64,000 nt of DNA from an uncultured Chlorobiaceae bacterium (GCA_903851385.1 CAINOC010000014.1:62001-126000); one strand, 5' to 3'; counted from the first letter of the stretch, positions 1 to 8,808 are shown. Made by a program: numbers and translations. Notes: generated by a model not told the origin, from the letters alone.

Positions 1-351
1 TTTGTTTCCGCTTGTGACAAGTTTATTTATATCGAAGTGTTGCGGGCCAAGATCAATGAAAACGAGTCGATTGCTAAAAAGTCATCAGCAGAACTCAAGC
101 AGGATACCCGGCTGGTGCGTTTATTGAGAAATGCCGTTGAGGCATCATCGGACGAAAGCGGATGGGCTCATCTTGCAACAACAGGCAGCAATATCGCAAA
201 ACAGTCATCGGAATTCGATCCGCGAAATTACGGCTATATCAAGCTTGGAGAATTGCTGGCAGCTACAAAACTGTTCGATTTCGATGAGCGGATTACCGGA
301 GAAGGTCAATCAAAAGCAATCTATGTCCGGGATAAAAGAAAAAAAGACTAA
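1..351 (+). CDS. NYN/OST-HTH (LOTUS) domain protein, C-terminal part
   Basis: The reading frame is open from the first base, so the gene begins outside the window and only its last 116 residues are seen. The first residues (CDKFIYIE, from base 13) resemble the end of a NYN (limkain-type, PIN-like) nuclease domain. After a short charged linker comes a segment (DTRLVRLLRNAVE onward, through GWAHL and YGYIKLGELL) with the pattern of an OST-HTH/LOTUS winged-helix RNA-binding domain. Proteins of this build are thought to act on RNA; the substrate is not known. An in-frame GTG at 37 is not the start, because the similarity continues upstream of it. It stands alone, ending before a convergent tRNA gene. 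Confidence 0.75.
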   Translation, partial: FVSACDKFIYIEVLRAKINENESIAKKSSAELKQDTRLVRLLRNAVEASSDESGWAHLATTGSNIAKQSSEFDPRNYGYIKLGELLAATKLFDFDERITGEGQSKAIYVRDKRKKD

Positions 352-408
352 TTCAGGTTTTTTTCCAGTCCGTGAAGTCCCTTAAGTTCTTTTGGAGAAA
401 AATTCTCC

Positions 409-450
409 ACAAAAAAAAGCCTTCCTTGTTATAAACAGAGAAGGCTTTTT
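409..450 (-). terminator. Rho-independent terminator of the tRNA-Asp gene
   Basis: A perfect 8-bp stem, AAGCCTTC at 417-424 pairing with GAAGGCTT at 440-447, lies just 3' of the tRNA on the minus strand and is followed there by a run of eight T. The plus strand also shows T after the stem, so it may end transcription of the upstream NYN gene too. Confidence 0.8.
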
Positions 451-452
451 TG

Positions 453-527
453 CGGAGCTGACGGGGTTCGAACCCGCGACCTCCTGCGTGACAGGCAGGC
501 GCTCTAACCAAACTGAGCTACAGCTCC
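453..527 (-). tRNA. tRNA-Asp (anticodon GTC)
   Basis: Read on the minus strand this 75-nt segment folds as a cloverleaf. The acceptor arm is GGAGCTG with CAGCTCC, the D-arm stem is GCTC with GAGC, the anticodon stem is CCTGC with GCAGG around the loop CTGTCAC, and the T loop is TTCGAAC. The anticodon GTC reads aspartate codons. The discriminator base is G, and CCA is not encoded. A possible -10 element (TATACA on the minus strand, 544-549) lies 17 nt upstream. No integrase or duplicated 3' end suggests that it serves as an attachment site. Confidence 0.95.
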
Positions 528-896
528 TTGAAAGAGGAATTAATGTATAGAGCCGATGCATAATATCCAAAAAGTATTTTCCTTTTTTTCTATGTTTCGT
601 AATGACAACAGTGAGCAAGATGGTTCAACAGCTTATTGTTTTTATTGGGTTTATAGACTTTCTGCCATTCTTTCCGGTTGCGCTTTTTTCTCAATACCGG
701 CAGGAGAGTCTCTTTTCACTTGAATGAGAGCAAAACAACTGTTGAAAAAATAACGTTTTTTCGCTCACCGTATTTGGCTGGATTTTTATAACTTTGTGCG
801 CTATGAAGGAACTCGATTATACTAGAGTGTTCAGGCGGTGAGAAATGTTGTTTTTTTGAGCGGAAAATGCTTTAAAACAATCAATACAGCACACTT
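528..896. other. Gene-free stretch between tRNA-Asp and gltA
   Basis: No reading frame here has coding character. It should hold the promoter of the tRNA (minus strand) and that of gltA (plus strand). Confidence 0.5.
794..823 (+). promoter_or_regulatory. Candidate sigma-70-type promoter for gltA
   Basis: TTGTGC at 794-799 and TATACT at 818-823 are separated by 18 bases and lie about 75 bases before the gltA start. This is the best match to a housekeeping promoter in the gap, judged by eye only. Confidence 0.35.
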
Positions 897-2240
897 ATGC
901 AAGACACAGACTCCAGAAATTCTCTTACAGTTACCGATAACCGAACAGGCCAATCCTACGAGATTCAAATTGAAGAGGGGGCTATTCGCTCCGCTGAGCT
1001 TCGTCAAATCAAGCTCTCACCCGATGATTTCGGTTTATTGGGTTATGACCCCGGTTATTTGAACACTGCATCCTGCAAAAGCCAGATCACCTTCATCGAT
1101 GGTGATAGAGGCATTTTACGTTACCGCGGCTATCCAATCGAGCAGCTTGCCGAAAAAAGCACTTTTCTTGAAACTGCATACCTTCTCATCAAGGGCGTCC
1201 TTCCTGACAAGGAACGACTCGCCGTCTGGACATATAATATCCGGCACAATACACTGACGCATGCAAATGTGATCAAGTTTATGGAAGGATTCCGTTATGA
1301 TGCCCATCCAATGGGTATTCTCGTTGGTACCGTTGGCGCCCTGTCGACCTTTTATGCTGATGCAAAGAATATTGCCGATGAAGAGTCACGAAAGCTGCAG
1401 GTTCGCCGACTTATCGGCAAAATACCTACGATTGCAGCAATGAGTTACCGCCATAGCATGGGGTTTCCCTATGTTCTTCCTGAGGATGACTTGAGCTATA
1501 CAGGCAATTTTCTCTCGATGATGTTCAGAATGACTGAGATGCACTACAAGCCGAATCCGGTTCTTGAGCACGCTCTTGATGTTCTTTTTATTCTCCATGC
1601 CGACCATGAACAGAACTGTTCAACCAGCGCGGTAAGAGCTGTAGGCAGTTCAGGTGTTGATCCCTATTCCGCTCTCGCTGCAGGTTGTGCGGCTCTTTAC
1701 GGTCCATTGCACGGCGGAGCCAATGAGGCGGTTATTCACATGCTTAAAAAAATTGGTTCTCTTGACAAGGTGCCCGCTTTTATTCAATCAGTCAAAGATG
1801 GTGAAGGGCGATTGATGGGATTTGGCCACAGGGTTTATAAAAATTATGATCCAAGAGCTAAAATTATCAAGAAAGTTGCCTTCGAGGTTTTTGAGGAAAC
1901 CGGTCGCAGCCCTCTGCTCGATATTGCGCTTGAACTTGAAAGAATAGCACTTGAAGACGATTATTTTGTAAGTCGCAAGCTCTACCCTAATGTCGATTTT
2001 TATTCGGGTCTGATCTATCAGGCTATGGGATTTCCTCTCGACATGTTTCCCGTGCTTTTTGCAATCGGCAGAGTTCCAGGATGGCTCGCGCAATGGACCG
2101 AGCAAGTCCGGGATCCAGAGCAGAAAATTGCAAGACCCCGCCAGATATACCTTGGAGAAGCAGAGCGGGCATATATGCCGATTGAAATACGTCCGAAAAA
2201 CAGGATTGATGAGCAGAAATTCGGTATCTGCAGACTCTAG
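897..2240 (+). CDS. gltA: Citrate synthase
   Basis: Condenses oxaloacetate and acetyl-CoA to citrate and CoA in the cytoplasm. The 447-residue product has normal length for the hexameric bacterial type. The three catalytic residues can be placed: His272 in GPLHGGANEAV, His311 in MGFGHRVYKNYDPRA, and Asp367 in PNVDFYSG. The ATG at 897 gives the expected N-terminal beta domain, though no strong ribosome-binding site precedes it. The gene stands alone after a 370-base gap, with gatC 75 bases downstream. In green sulfur bacteria carbon is fixed by the reductive TCA cycle using ATP-citrate lyase, so this enzyme works in the opposite, oxidative direction and would be expected to be controlled; no control site is seen. 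Confidence 0.95.
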   Translation: MQDTDSRNSLTVTDNRTGQSYEIQIEEGAIRSAELRQIKLSPDDFGLLGYDPGYLNTASCKSQITFIDGDRGILRYRGYPIEQLAEKSTFLETAYLLIKGVLPDKERLAVWTYNIRHNTLTHANVIKFMEGFRYDAHPMGILVGTVGALSTFYADAKNIADEESRKLQVRRLIGKIPTIAAMSYRHSMGFPYVLPEDDLSYTGNFLSMMFRMTEMHYKPNPVLEHALDVLFILHADHEQNCSTSAVRAVGSSGVDPYSALAAGCAALYGPLHGGANEAVIHMLKKIGSLDKVPAFIQSVKDGEGRLMGFGHRVYKNYDPRAKIIKKVAFEVFEETGRSPLLDIALELERIALEDDYFVSRKLYPNVDFYSGLIYQAMGFPLDMFPVLFAIGRVPGWLAQWTEQVRDPEQKIARPRQIYLGEAERAYMPIEIRPKNRIDEQKFGICRL

Positions 2241-2315
2241 TTTTTTTCAATGATCTCAGCATGATCGAATTGATCATCAGATTGCAGGTTTGCTTAATAT
2301 TACGAACATACTTAT

Positions 2316-2603
2316 ATGTCGGTCACAAAAAAAGATGTTGCCTATATCGCTGAATTGGCGAGGCTCAGGTTTACAGATGAGGATATGCTGACGATGACCA
2401 GCGAACTCAACAATATTCTTCACTACGTTGAAAAGCTCAACGAAGTTGATACTGAAGGGGTTATGCCGCTCAGCAGTATTCATGACCAGATCAACGTGCT
2501 TCGCGATGATGTCGAGCTTCCGGCACTTCCGTCCTCTTCGGTATTGCTGAATGCACCTGATAAGCAGGATCGCTTTTTCAAGGTACCCAAAGTAATCGGG
2601 TAG
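2316..2603 (+). CDS. gatC: Aspartyl/glutamyl-tRNA(Asn/Gln) amidotransferase subunit C
   Basis: Small subunit of the GatCAB complex, which converts Asp-tRNA(Asn) and Glu-tRNA(Gln) to their amidated forms. GatC clamps GatA and GatB together. The 95-residue length is standard. The sequence opens with the family pattern for the N-terminal helix (DVAYIAELARLRFTDED) and ends with the characteristic RFFKVPKVIG tail. gatA and gatB are not in this window. It is the first gene of a tight run with DUF167, dtd and kdsB: its stop codon directly touches the next start. Confidence 0.93.
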   Translation: MSVTKKDVAYIAELARLRFTDEDMLTMTSELNNILHYVEKLNEVDTEGVMPLSSIHDQINVLRDDVELPALPSSSVLLNAPDKQDRFFKVPKVIG

Positions 2604-2933
2604 TTGTCGCCGGTGGTTGAGCTTCGCGAAAAAAACGGTAACGCGGTTTTTGTCGTTAAGGCACAGCCGCGTTCATCAAAAAGCAGGATTTGCGGCGCCT
2701 ATAACGGAGGATTGAAAGTCAGTCTTAAAGCCGCTCCTGTCGATGATGCAGCCAACAAGGAGTGTTGCGAACTTTTTTCCAAGGTTTTCCGCATTCCTCC
2801 ATCGCGGGTCCATATTATATCCGGCAGCACGTCGCGCACAAAAACGGTGATGCTTGAAGGAATCAGCTCAGTTGCAGCAGCACCCGTTCTCGAATCCTGG
2901 TGTGGACCGGTTGCCAAAGCAGAGCGCTTATGA
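2604..2933 (+). CDS. UPF0235/DUF167 (YggU family) protein
   Basis: A 109-residue protein of the DUF167 family. The pattern includes [21 protein letters not shown], then [22 protein letters not shown] and the closing [15 protein letters not shown], which matches the family core from end to end. The molecular function is unknown. The start is either TTG at 2604, directly after the gatC stop, or GTG at 2613; both are plausible. The end overlaps the dtd start by 4 bases (ATGA), pointing to translational coupling inside the gatC-dtd-kdsB run. Confidence 0.87.
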   Translation: MSPVVELREKNGNAVFVVKAQPRSSKSRICGAYNGGLKVSLKAAPVDDAANKECCELFSKVFRIPPSRVHIISGSTSRTKTVMLEGISSVAAAPVLESWCGPVAKAERL

Positions 2934-3376
2934 GAGTGGTTATCCAGAGAGTACTGTCGGCCAATGTTTCAGCTTCTGATGCCCGCTATGCGGCAATCGG
3001 GCCTGGTCTGCTTGTTCTGCTTGACATTGCCTCTGATGATGGTGATACCGATATCAGCTGGATGACCCGTAAAATCGCTGCTCTCAGGATTTTTAATGAC
3101 GCTTCGGGTAAAATGAACCTCTCGCTTCAAGAGACACAGGGAGAGGCAATGGTTGTTTCCCAGTTTACCCTCTACGCCGATACCGGCAGGGGCAACAGAC
3201 CCGGCTTTTCAGGCTCAGCAAGTTTCGAACTTGCCCGTCCGATCTATGATCGCTTTGTCCGTGAACTTGAAAAAACGCTTGATAAACCGGTGATGACAGG
3301 ATGGTACGGAGCTGATATGCAGGTTTCCCTTATTAATGACGGTCCGGTAACATTGATCATCGACAGTCCGAAATAA
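2930..3376 (+). CDS. dtd: D-aminoacyl-tRNA deacylase
   Basis: Removes D-amino acids (and glycine mischarged on tRNA-Ala) from tRNA, protecting protein synthesis. The 148-residue length fits. The catalytic SQFTLYA motif and the cross-subunit motif GPVTL near the C-terminus are present, and the KGNRPSF-like loop reads [11 protein letters not shown]. The ATG at 2930, giving MRVVIQRV, is chosen over an earlier in-frame start at 2900 because it matches the family N-terminus and overlaps the upstream stop as ATGA. kdsB follows 2 bases after the stop. Confidence 0.93.
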   Translation: MRVVIQRVLSANVSASDARYAAIGPGLLVLLDIASDDGDTDISWMTRKIAALRIFNDASGKMNLSLQETQGEAMVVSQFTLYADTGRGNRPGFSGSASFELARPIYDRFVRELEKTLDKPVMTGWYGADMQVSLINDGPVTLIIDSPK

Positions 3377-3378
3377 CC

Positions 3379-4122
3379 ATGAAAGCTGTTATTCTCATAC
3401 CCGCAAGGCTCGATTCAAGCCGTCTTGAAAAAAAAATGCTTGCCGATCTTTGTGGTGAACCGCTGATTGTGCGTACCTGGCGTCAGGCGCTGAAATCCCG
3501 TCTGGCAGAAAGAGTTGTCGTTGCTACCGATAGCCTCGAGATAGCCTCTGTTCTCGAAGAGCGTGGGGCAGAGGTGGTTATGACCTCCCCTGAAGCCAGT
3601 TGCGGTACCGAACGTATCGCTGAGGCGGCAAGGAAGATCGGGGGAGATGTCTTTCTTAATCTGCAGGGAGATGAGCCCTTGATCAGCCCGGACAATATCG
3701 ACCTTGCCCTTGAACCTTTTTTTTCTCCGGCACCGCCAGATTGTTCCACACTTGTTTTTCCTCTCCAGCCTGATGACACGGCACAAATTGAGGACCCTCA
3801 TGTCGTGAAGGTCGTTATGGACTCCAAAGGGTTTGCTCTTTATTTTTCACGCTGCCCGATACCATTCCAGCGTAACAAGCTCTCATCGACAACCTGTTAT
3901 CGCCACGTCGGGCTTTATGCGTTCTGTGCGGAGGTGTTGGAAAAATTTGCCGGACTGCCGCCCTCGATGCTCGAAGAAGCTGAATCGCTTGAGCAGCTTC
4001 GGCTGCTTGAAAACGGCTTCCGCATACAGTGTATCACAACGCTCATCGATAACCCTGGAGTCAACACCGCCGAGGATCTTGAACTGGTTCGACAAATAAT
4101 CAGGGACGCTTCTCCTTGCTGA
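3379..4122 (+). CDS. kdsB: 3-deoxy-manno-octulosonate cytidylyltransferase (CMP-Kdo synthetase)
   Basis: Activates Kdo with CTP for the inner core of lipopolysaccharide, fitting a Gram-negative envelope. The protein has 247 residues. It begins with the nucleotide-binding strand-loop [10 protein letters not shown], followed by [14 protein letters not shown], the VVATDS loop, [10 protein letters not shown] (metal and nucleotide binding), YFSRCPIPF and YRHVGLYAF, all in family order. It closes the gatC-DUF167-dtd-kdsB run. Its last 23 bases overlap the end of the convergent xseA gene. Confidence 0.95.
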   Translation: MKAVILIPARLDSSRLEKKMLADLCGEPLIVRTWRQALKSRLAERVVVATDSLEIASVLEERGAEVVMTSPEASCGTERIAEAARKIGGDVFLNLQGDEPLISPDNIDLALEPFFSPAPPDCSTLVFPLQPDDTAQIEDPHVVKVVMDSKGFALYFSRCPIPFQRNKLSSTTCYRHVGLYAFCAEVLEKFAGLPPSMLEEAESLEQLRLLENGFRIQCITTLIDNPGVNTAEDLELVRQIIRDASPC

Positions 4123-5308
4123 TAACGACAGAGCGATCTCCGTCATGAAACAGAAGTTCAACTTCATCCACAGGGTGCAGCTTTTTTGCACTGGTTATGA
4201 ATTTCCCATCTTTTTTGACAAGCACATATCCTCTTTCAAGTGTTTTTCTGTAATCCAGCAGCGTCAGCTGCTGACAGACTGATGCATAACGCTGCACTTT
4301 TTCACTATATCCACTCTTGATTGTTCTTCCCATCTGATCGACAAGAGAGTTGAGCCGATCATCAAACTGCTGCATCTGCAGAAGAGGCCGGTTGAAGGCA
4401 TAACTGCTGCAGATCGAGTAGACGTGACGATCAGCACCCTCAAGTTTTCCAAGCAGCAGGCTTTCCCTTCTTGATTGAAGATTGTCGATATGCCGGAGCA
4501 GCTCCTGAGTATCCGGAACTGCCAGCTCTGCCGCAATAGAGGGCGTACCGGCCCTGAGATCAGCAACCATATCGGCTATGGTCAGATCGGTTTCGTGACC
4601 GATGGCGCTGATCACCGGCAGTGCAGAGTGATAAATGGCATGGGCTACAAGTTCGCCATTAAAAGCCTGCAGATCCTCCAGAGAGCCTCCTCCTCTGGCG
4701 ATAATAATCACCTCAGGGCGGTGGCTGCTTTTTTTTGTGTTGTTGAAATAGGCGATACCTGATGCAACAGCTTCAGCCGCATTGGCACCCTGCACGCTGA
4801 CAGGATAGAGGAGAACCTTGGCTGCAGGAAACCGCCGTTCAAGCACATTGCTCATATCCTCAATAACCGCTCCGGTGGGGGAGGTGATCAGCCCGATTCT
4901 TTCAGGAATTTCAGGAATTGATCGTTTGCGTTCAGCACTGAAATACCCGGCCTTTGCTAGTTTCTGAAGAAGCTCGGCATAAGCCTGCTGCAACGCACCC
5001 TGTCCAGCTTCAGTCACTGATGTGCAAATCAGCTGATAACGCCCGGAAGGCGGGTAAACCTCAAGACGTCCCTCAGCAAACACATTCATGCCGTCTTTGA
5101 GTGCTCCGGCGAGTCGGCTCCCTGTGGTTTTCCATATAACAGCGGCAATCTGCGCCCCCTCATCCTTCAGGGTCAGGTAGCTATGGCCGGAACTATGTCG
5201 TTTAAAATTCGATATCTCGCCTTTGATCTTTACCTGCGGAAAAAGAGTCTCCAGTCCGGATTTGATCTGCAGTGTCAATTCGCTTACAGAAAGAAATTCT
5301 ATGTTCAT
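4100..5308 (-). CDS. xseA: Exodeoxyribonuclease VII large subunit
   Basis: Large subunit of exonuclease VII, which degrades single-stranded DNA to acid-soluble oligonucleotides and acts in repair. The 402-residue protein has the N-terminal OB-fold ([24 protein letters not shown]), then the catalytic core with [31 protein letters not shown] and [24 protein letters not shown], and a C-terminal helical region. The gene ends convergently with kdsB and overlaps it by 23 bases. The small-subunit gene xseB is not found nearby. Confidence 0.95.
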   Translation of the reverse strand: MNIEFLSVSELTLQIKSGLETLFPQVKIKGEISNFKRHSSGHSYLTLKDEGAQIAAVIWKTTGSRLAGALKDGMNVFAEGRLEVYPPSGRYQLICTSVTEAGQGALQQAYAELLQKLAKAGYFSAERKRSIPEIPERIGLITSPTGAVIEDMSNVLERRFPAAKVLLYPVSVQGANAAEAVASGIAYFNNTKKSSHRPEVIIIARGGGSLEDLQAFNGELVAHAIYHSALPVISAIGHETDLTIADMVADLRAGTPSIAAELAVPDTQELLRHIDNLQSRRESLLLGKLEGADRHVYSICSSYAFNRPLLQMQQFDDRLNSLVDQMGRTIKSGYSEKVQRYASVCQQLTLLDYRKTLERGYVLVKKDGKFITSAKKLHPVDEVELLFHDGDRSVVISKEKRP

Positions 5309-5525
5309 TCAATAACAAAAAAGATTTATAGCTGAAAAGAACAGCAACTCAAATAAAACAAAACATTGCGCAAAATCCCCCGAGATTTTTTTCAATATCC
5401 GGGAATCGGTGTTCTCATTCTGATTCATATCCCGTTCCTGACTTCTCTTGCGTTTACAGGGGAAGTGTTATATTCGGTGTTATTAACCATAATGCGTATG
5501 ACGCTCATTGCACAAGGGCGATGTT

Positions 5526-6542
5526 ATGATAAACCATGATCTGATCGAAGAGCTTGCCGGGTTGCTTAATGTTGATACCCAGGAATCCGGGCGTCTCCTG
5601 AACGCATTTTTCAGCGCCATGGTTACCGGACTTCTTGCTGAACGGAAGCTTTCAGTCAAGGGGCTTGGTTCGTTTTCTGTATCGCATGTTCCTTTGAAAA
5701 AAAAAAATAATGCATCAGGAATTACCTACACTCCTCCTTGTAATCAACTGAAGTATGAGAATCGTCTTTCTGGAGCTGATGATACTGCATGTATCGTTAC
5801 ATTGAGGCATTTGACGAATCCAAGTGAAGTTGAACCCTTGGCCCGGGCTTTTGCACAGGTTTTCTCCAACGCATTTACACAGCAAAGAGAGATCAGAATC
5901 AATGGATTGGGTCGTTTTTCCAAAGATCAGGGAGCCTATGGCTTTCTTCCTGAGCGCTCTTTGGAGGAGCTGTTAAATCGTGAGTACCAGAATCTTGAGG
6001 AGGTTGTTCTTCCTCTTAATGAAACGTTACAAAGCAGCAACGGCAGTAAAGAGCGTAAAAAGTCACGCTATGCAATACCGCTCTCAGTACTCTTTGTTCT
6101 CTCACTCCTGGTTGCTTATTTCTATTTCGATAACCCGGAGTCTAAAGTTTCAGTTCCAGCTCCTTTATACCAAGAAAGCAAACTGAAACCTGTTGTTCAG
6201 AAGCCGCAAGCTGAGGCAGTTTCTTTAAAAGAATTGTCCGGAAGCAGTGTCGCTGATTCTCTGGTTCTCCAAAAAGGAGAGTATACCATTGTTCTGGAAA
6301 CGTTTCGCATGGAACAGACAGCATTGAAAGAAATGAACAGGTTACGTTCACAGGAAATAGTAGCCTATGTCTGGCCAGGAACTCTCAATAGGGAAAAATA
6401 TTTCAGGCTTATGACCGGCAAATTTTCAAACCGTGATGGAGCAAAAGAGTATCTAAAAGGCATGCCGAAAAAAATTCTCGGTGGTGCATATATCCAACAG
6501 GTTTTAAAGAAAGGTGTTTTTCATGGTGGAAAAGGCTTGTAA
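5526..6542 (+). CDS. HU-like DNA-binding, transmembrane and SPOR-like domain protein
   Basis: A 338-residue chimera. Residues 1-65 resemble an HU/IHF-like domain (LSVKGLGSFSVS). Residues 90-150 form a second HU-like unit (REIRINGLGRFS). A basic stretch and one transmembrane helix (YAIPLSVLFVLSLLVAYFYF, about residue 180-200) follow, then a linker and a C-terminal region with the pattern of a SPOR peptidoglycan-binding domain (GEYTIVLETFRMEQTALKEM). The layout resembles the HU-CCDC81/SPOR proteins known in Bacteroidetes and Chlorobi. It places DNA-binding-like domains in the cytoplasm and SPOR in the periplasm. ATG 5526 is preferred over TTG 5508 because AAGGGCG precedes it. Its end overlaps bchY by 20 bases. 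Confidence 0.78.
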   Translation: MINHDLIEELAGLLNVDTQESGRLLNAFFSAMVTGLLAERKLSVKGLGSFSVSHVPLKKKNNASGITYTPPCNQLKYENRLSGADDTACIVTLRHLTNPSEVEPLARAFAQVFSNAFTQQREIRINGLGRFSKDQGAYGFLPERSLEELLNREYQNLEEVVLPLNETLQSSNGSKERKKSRYAIPLSVLFVLSLLVAYFYFDNPESKVSVPAPLYQESKLKPVVQKPQAEAVSLKELSGSSVADSLVLQKGEYTIVLETFRMEQTALKEMNRLRSQEIVAYVWPGTLNREKYFRLMTGKFSNRDGAKEYLKGMPKKILGGAYIQQVLKKGVFHGGKGL

Positions 6543-7761
6543 AACGTTGCATCCCCAGTCAATGTGTCCGGCATTCGGCGGACTGAGGGTACTCACAAGA
6601 ATTGATGGTGTTCAGGTCTGTCTGGTAGCCGACCAGGGTTGCCTCTATGGACTGACCTTTGTATCCCATTTTTATGCTGCGCGTAAATCGATTATATCGC
6701 CTGAATTGATGAATGTCCAGATCTCAGGGGGTACCATGATTGACGATCTTCGGCAAACTATTGAAGGCATTGCCCAGGACCCGGCTGTGAGATTTATACC
6801 CGTTGTCAGCACCTGTGTCGCTGAAACAGCCGGAATAGCTGAAGAAATCCTGCCACGCAAAGTCGGAAATGCAGAGGTGCTTCTGGTTCGCCTTCCTGCC
6901 TTTCAGATCAGGACGCATCCTGAGGCAAAAGATGTTGCAGTTGCAACGCTTTTAAAGAGGTTTGCACAGTTTGAAGGCCCTCAAAAGCCTAAATCGATGG
7001 TAATCCTTGGTGAGATTTTTCCTGTTGATGCCATGACTATCGGGGGGATTCTCCAGAAAATGGGCGTTGAGTCACTGATCGCACTGCCCGGAACCGCACT
7101 TGAAGATTATATCGAGGCGGGGCAGGTTGAAGCCTGTGCCGTGCTGCATCCGTTTTATGAAAGAACGGTCTCTCTGCTTGAAGAGAAAGGGATAAAAATT
7201 ATCAAGGGGAATCCGATCGGAGCGAATGCAACCGTTCAATGGATACGCCGCATCGGAGAAGCTCTGGATCTTGATCCGGCTCTTGTTCAGGCGGTTGCTG
7301 AAGAGGAAGGAGAGAAAGCCCGAGATGTGCTTGCCCAGTTCGGGCATCTTAAGGGTAAAGTGATTGTGGCTGGCTACGAAGGTAATGAACTTCCGCTTGT
7401 TCGTCTTCTTCTGGAGGCAGGTCTTGAGGTGCCCTACGCGTCAACATCGATTGCCAGGATGAAACTTGGAGAGGAAGATCACAACGTCTTATCCATGCTT
7501 GGTACCGAAATACGATATCGGAAATATCTTGAAGAGGATATGCAGGCGGTGCTGGATTATGAACCGGATCTGGTTATCGGCACAACCTCTCTTGACAGTT
7601 TTGCAAAAGAACGCGGAATTCCGGCAATTTATTATACCAACAACATTTCTGCCCGACCGCTCTTTTTTGCTGCAGGTGCAGCAACAGTCCTGGGTATGAT
7701 CAGCGGATTGCTTGGAAAAAAAGAGGTATTCCAAAATATGAAAAAGTACTTCCAAGAGTAG
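6523..7761 (+). CDS. bchY: Chlorophyllide a reductase subunit Y
   Basis: With BchZ it forms the catalytic NB-protein of chlorophyllide a reductase; BchX donates electrons. The enzyme reduces ring B on the way to bacteriochlorophyll a, which green sulfur bacteria need for reaction centres and the FMO protein. The 412-residue protein shows SMCPAFGGLRV, GCLYGLTFVSHFY and VSTCVAETAG. Cys15, Cys40 and Cys98 have the same spacing (25 and 58) as I recall for the three [4Fe-4S] ligands of Rhodobacter BchY. ATG 6523 is preferred over GTG 6514; it lies inside the upstream HU-SPOR gene, so translation is probably coupled. bchX and bchZ are not nearby. Confidence 0.93.
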   Translation: MVEKACKTLHPQSMCPAFGGLRVLTRIDGVQVCLVADQGCLYGLTFVSHFYAARKSIISPELMNVQISGGTMIDDLRQTIEGIAQDPAVRFIPVVSTCVAETAGIAEEILPRKVGNAEVLLVRLPAFQIRTHPEAKDVAVATLLKRFAQFEGPQKPKSMVILGEIFPVDAMTIGGILQKMGVESLIALPGTALEDYIEAGQVEACAVLHPFYERTVSLLEEKGIKIIKGNPIGANATVQWIRRIGEALDLDPALVQAVAEEEGEKARDVLAQFGHLKGKVIVAGYEGNELPLVRLLLEAGLEVPYASTSIARMKLGEEDHNVLSMLGTEIRYRKYLEEDMQAVLDYEPDLVIGTTSLDSFAKERGIPAIYYTNNISARPLFFAAGAATVLGMISGLLGKKEVFQNMKKYFQE

Positions 7762-7792
7762 CCCTTCCCAGTCATTTCAAAGCGGCCAATCT

Positions 7793-7829
7793 TGTCATCT
7801 CGAAGCTTGCTGAGAGATCTCTCTTCAGA
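7793..7829. repeat. REP-like palindromic intergenic element
   Basis: In the 106-base gap between convergent bchY and frr lies TGTCATCTCGAAGCTTGCTG followed by AGAGATCTCTC. The ATCTC...GAGAT arms and a second CTGAGAG...CTCTCAG pair can form hairpins. The wording resembles the dispersed TCTCGA...GAGAGATC elements I recall from Chlorobium genomes. Only one copy is in the window, so dispersal cannot be shown here. It may also act as a bidirectional terminator. Confidence 0.45.
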
Positions 7830-7867
7830 TTTCTCTCAGCACTCAGAACTGAGTACACAGCACTATT

Positions 7868-8428
7868 TTAAACTTCCATGATCTCTTTTTCTTTCAGCAC
7901 AATCAGGTCGGTAAGCTGTTTTTCAAACTTATGCAACAGCTCGTCAGCATCCTTCTTCCCCTTGTTTTTATCATCTTCGCTGATTGCTTTATCTTTCTCG
8001 AGTTTTTCAATCTCGTGAATCATATCGCGACGAAGATTGCGAAGGGAAATCTTTGAGTCCTCTCCGAATTTTTTTGTGAGTTTGACAAACTCTTTCCGGC
8101 GCTCTTCGGTAAGCGGCGGAATGCTGACTCTGATATTCTGACCATCAGCGGCTGGATTGAGCCCGAGATTAGCATCACGGATAGCCTTTTCGGTAGCGGA
8201 GACCATTGATTTATCCCAGATCTGCACCATAAGGGTGTGAACATCAAGAACCCCGACATTGCCGACCTGTTTCAGCGGCATCTGCTGGCCGTATGCTTCA
8301 ACCTTGATACGGTCAAGCAGGGTCGTTGTTGCCTTTCCTGTCCTGATCGAGGCTATTTCATGCTGAAACGCCTCGATAGTCTTTTTCATTCTAGGCTCAA
8401 ATTTCTGATAAACATCCCTGACACTCAT
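7868..8428 (-). CDS. frr: Ribosome recycling factor
   Basis: With EF-G it splits the post-termination ribosome. The 186-residue length is exact for the family. Recognisable segments are the N-terminal helix with EIASIRTGKATTTLLDRIKVEAYG, the beta domain with DPAADGQ-like LNPAADGQNIRVSIPPLTEERR, and the long C-terminal helices with RNLRRDMIHEIEKLEKD. It lies 53 bases downstream of rpmE on the same strand. Confidence 0.97.
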   Translation of the reverse strand: MSVRDVYQKFEPRMKKTIEAFQHEIASIRTGKATTTLLDRIKVEAYGQQMPLKQVGNVGVLDVHTLMVQIWDKSMVSATEKAIRDANLGLNPAADGQNIRVSIPPLTEERRKEFVKLTKKFGEDSKISLRNLRRDMIHEIEKLEKDKAISEDDKNKGKKDADELLHKFEKQLTDLIVLKEKEIMEV

Positions 8429-8481
8429 AGCTGTTCTGATAGGTTAGTGCTGGTTTGCCGAAAAAGAGGGAGTATTGCCTT

Positions 8482-8709
8482 TTATTGAGCGTTCTGATGT
8501 CCAACAGTGGCTTTGGCAAAGCGCTTGTTGAAGCGTTCGACGCGTCCGGCGGTATCAACAAGGGTCTGCTTTCCAGTATAGAACGGATGGCAGTTGTTGC
8601 AGATATCGACCTTGATTGTTGGTCGTGTTGAACGGGTAACAAAAGAGTTGCCGCAGTTCGCGCAGTGGACGGTAACCTCTGTATACTTTGGATGAATATC
8701 TTGTTTCAT
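8482..8709 (-). CDS. rpmE: 50S ribosomal protein L31
   Basis: Ribosomal protein of the large subunit, at the central protuberance. The 75-residue protein starts MKQDIHPKY, typical for L31. It has two CxxC pairs (CANC and CNNC), so it is the zinc-binding form rather than the zinc-free paralogue. The ATG at 8709 is chosen; a longer in-frame extension upstream has no similarity. The promoter should lie in the 99-base gap shared with divergent recG. Confidence 0.95.
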   Translation of the reverse strand: MKQDIHPKYTEVTVHCANCGNSFVTRSTRPTIKVDICNNCHPFYTGKQTLVDTAGRVERFNKRFAKATVGHQNAQ

Positions 8710-8808
8710 GACTTTCGTTGACTTTGTCGTACAATAAGTGATATAACCGGCAATAAAATTGTAAAGGTGCAAATATACAAGAATTTCAATCCAGTTACAA
8801 CCATTAAT

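Noticed and set aside
453-527. tRNA-Asp as an integration site
   Set aside because: No repeated tRNA 3' end and no integrase were seen, and the accessory region is 45 kb away.
382-618. 78-codon minus-strand frame over tRNA-Asp
   Set aside because: It runs through the tRNA gene and its terminator, so it is chance.
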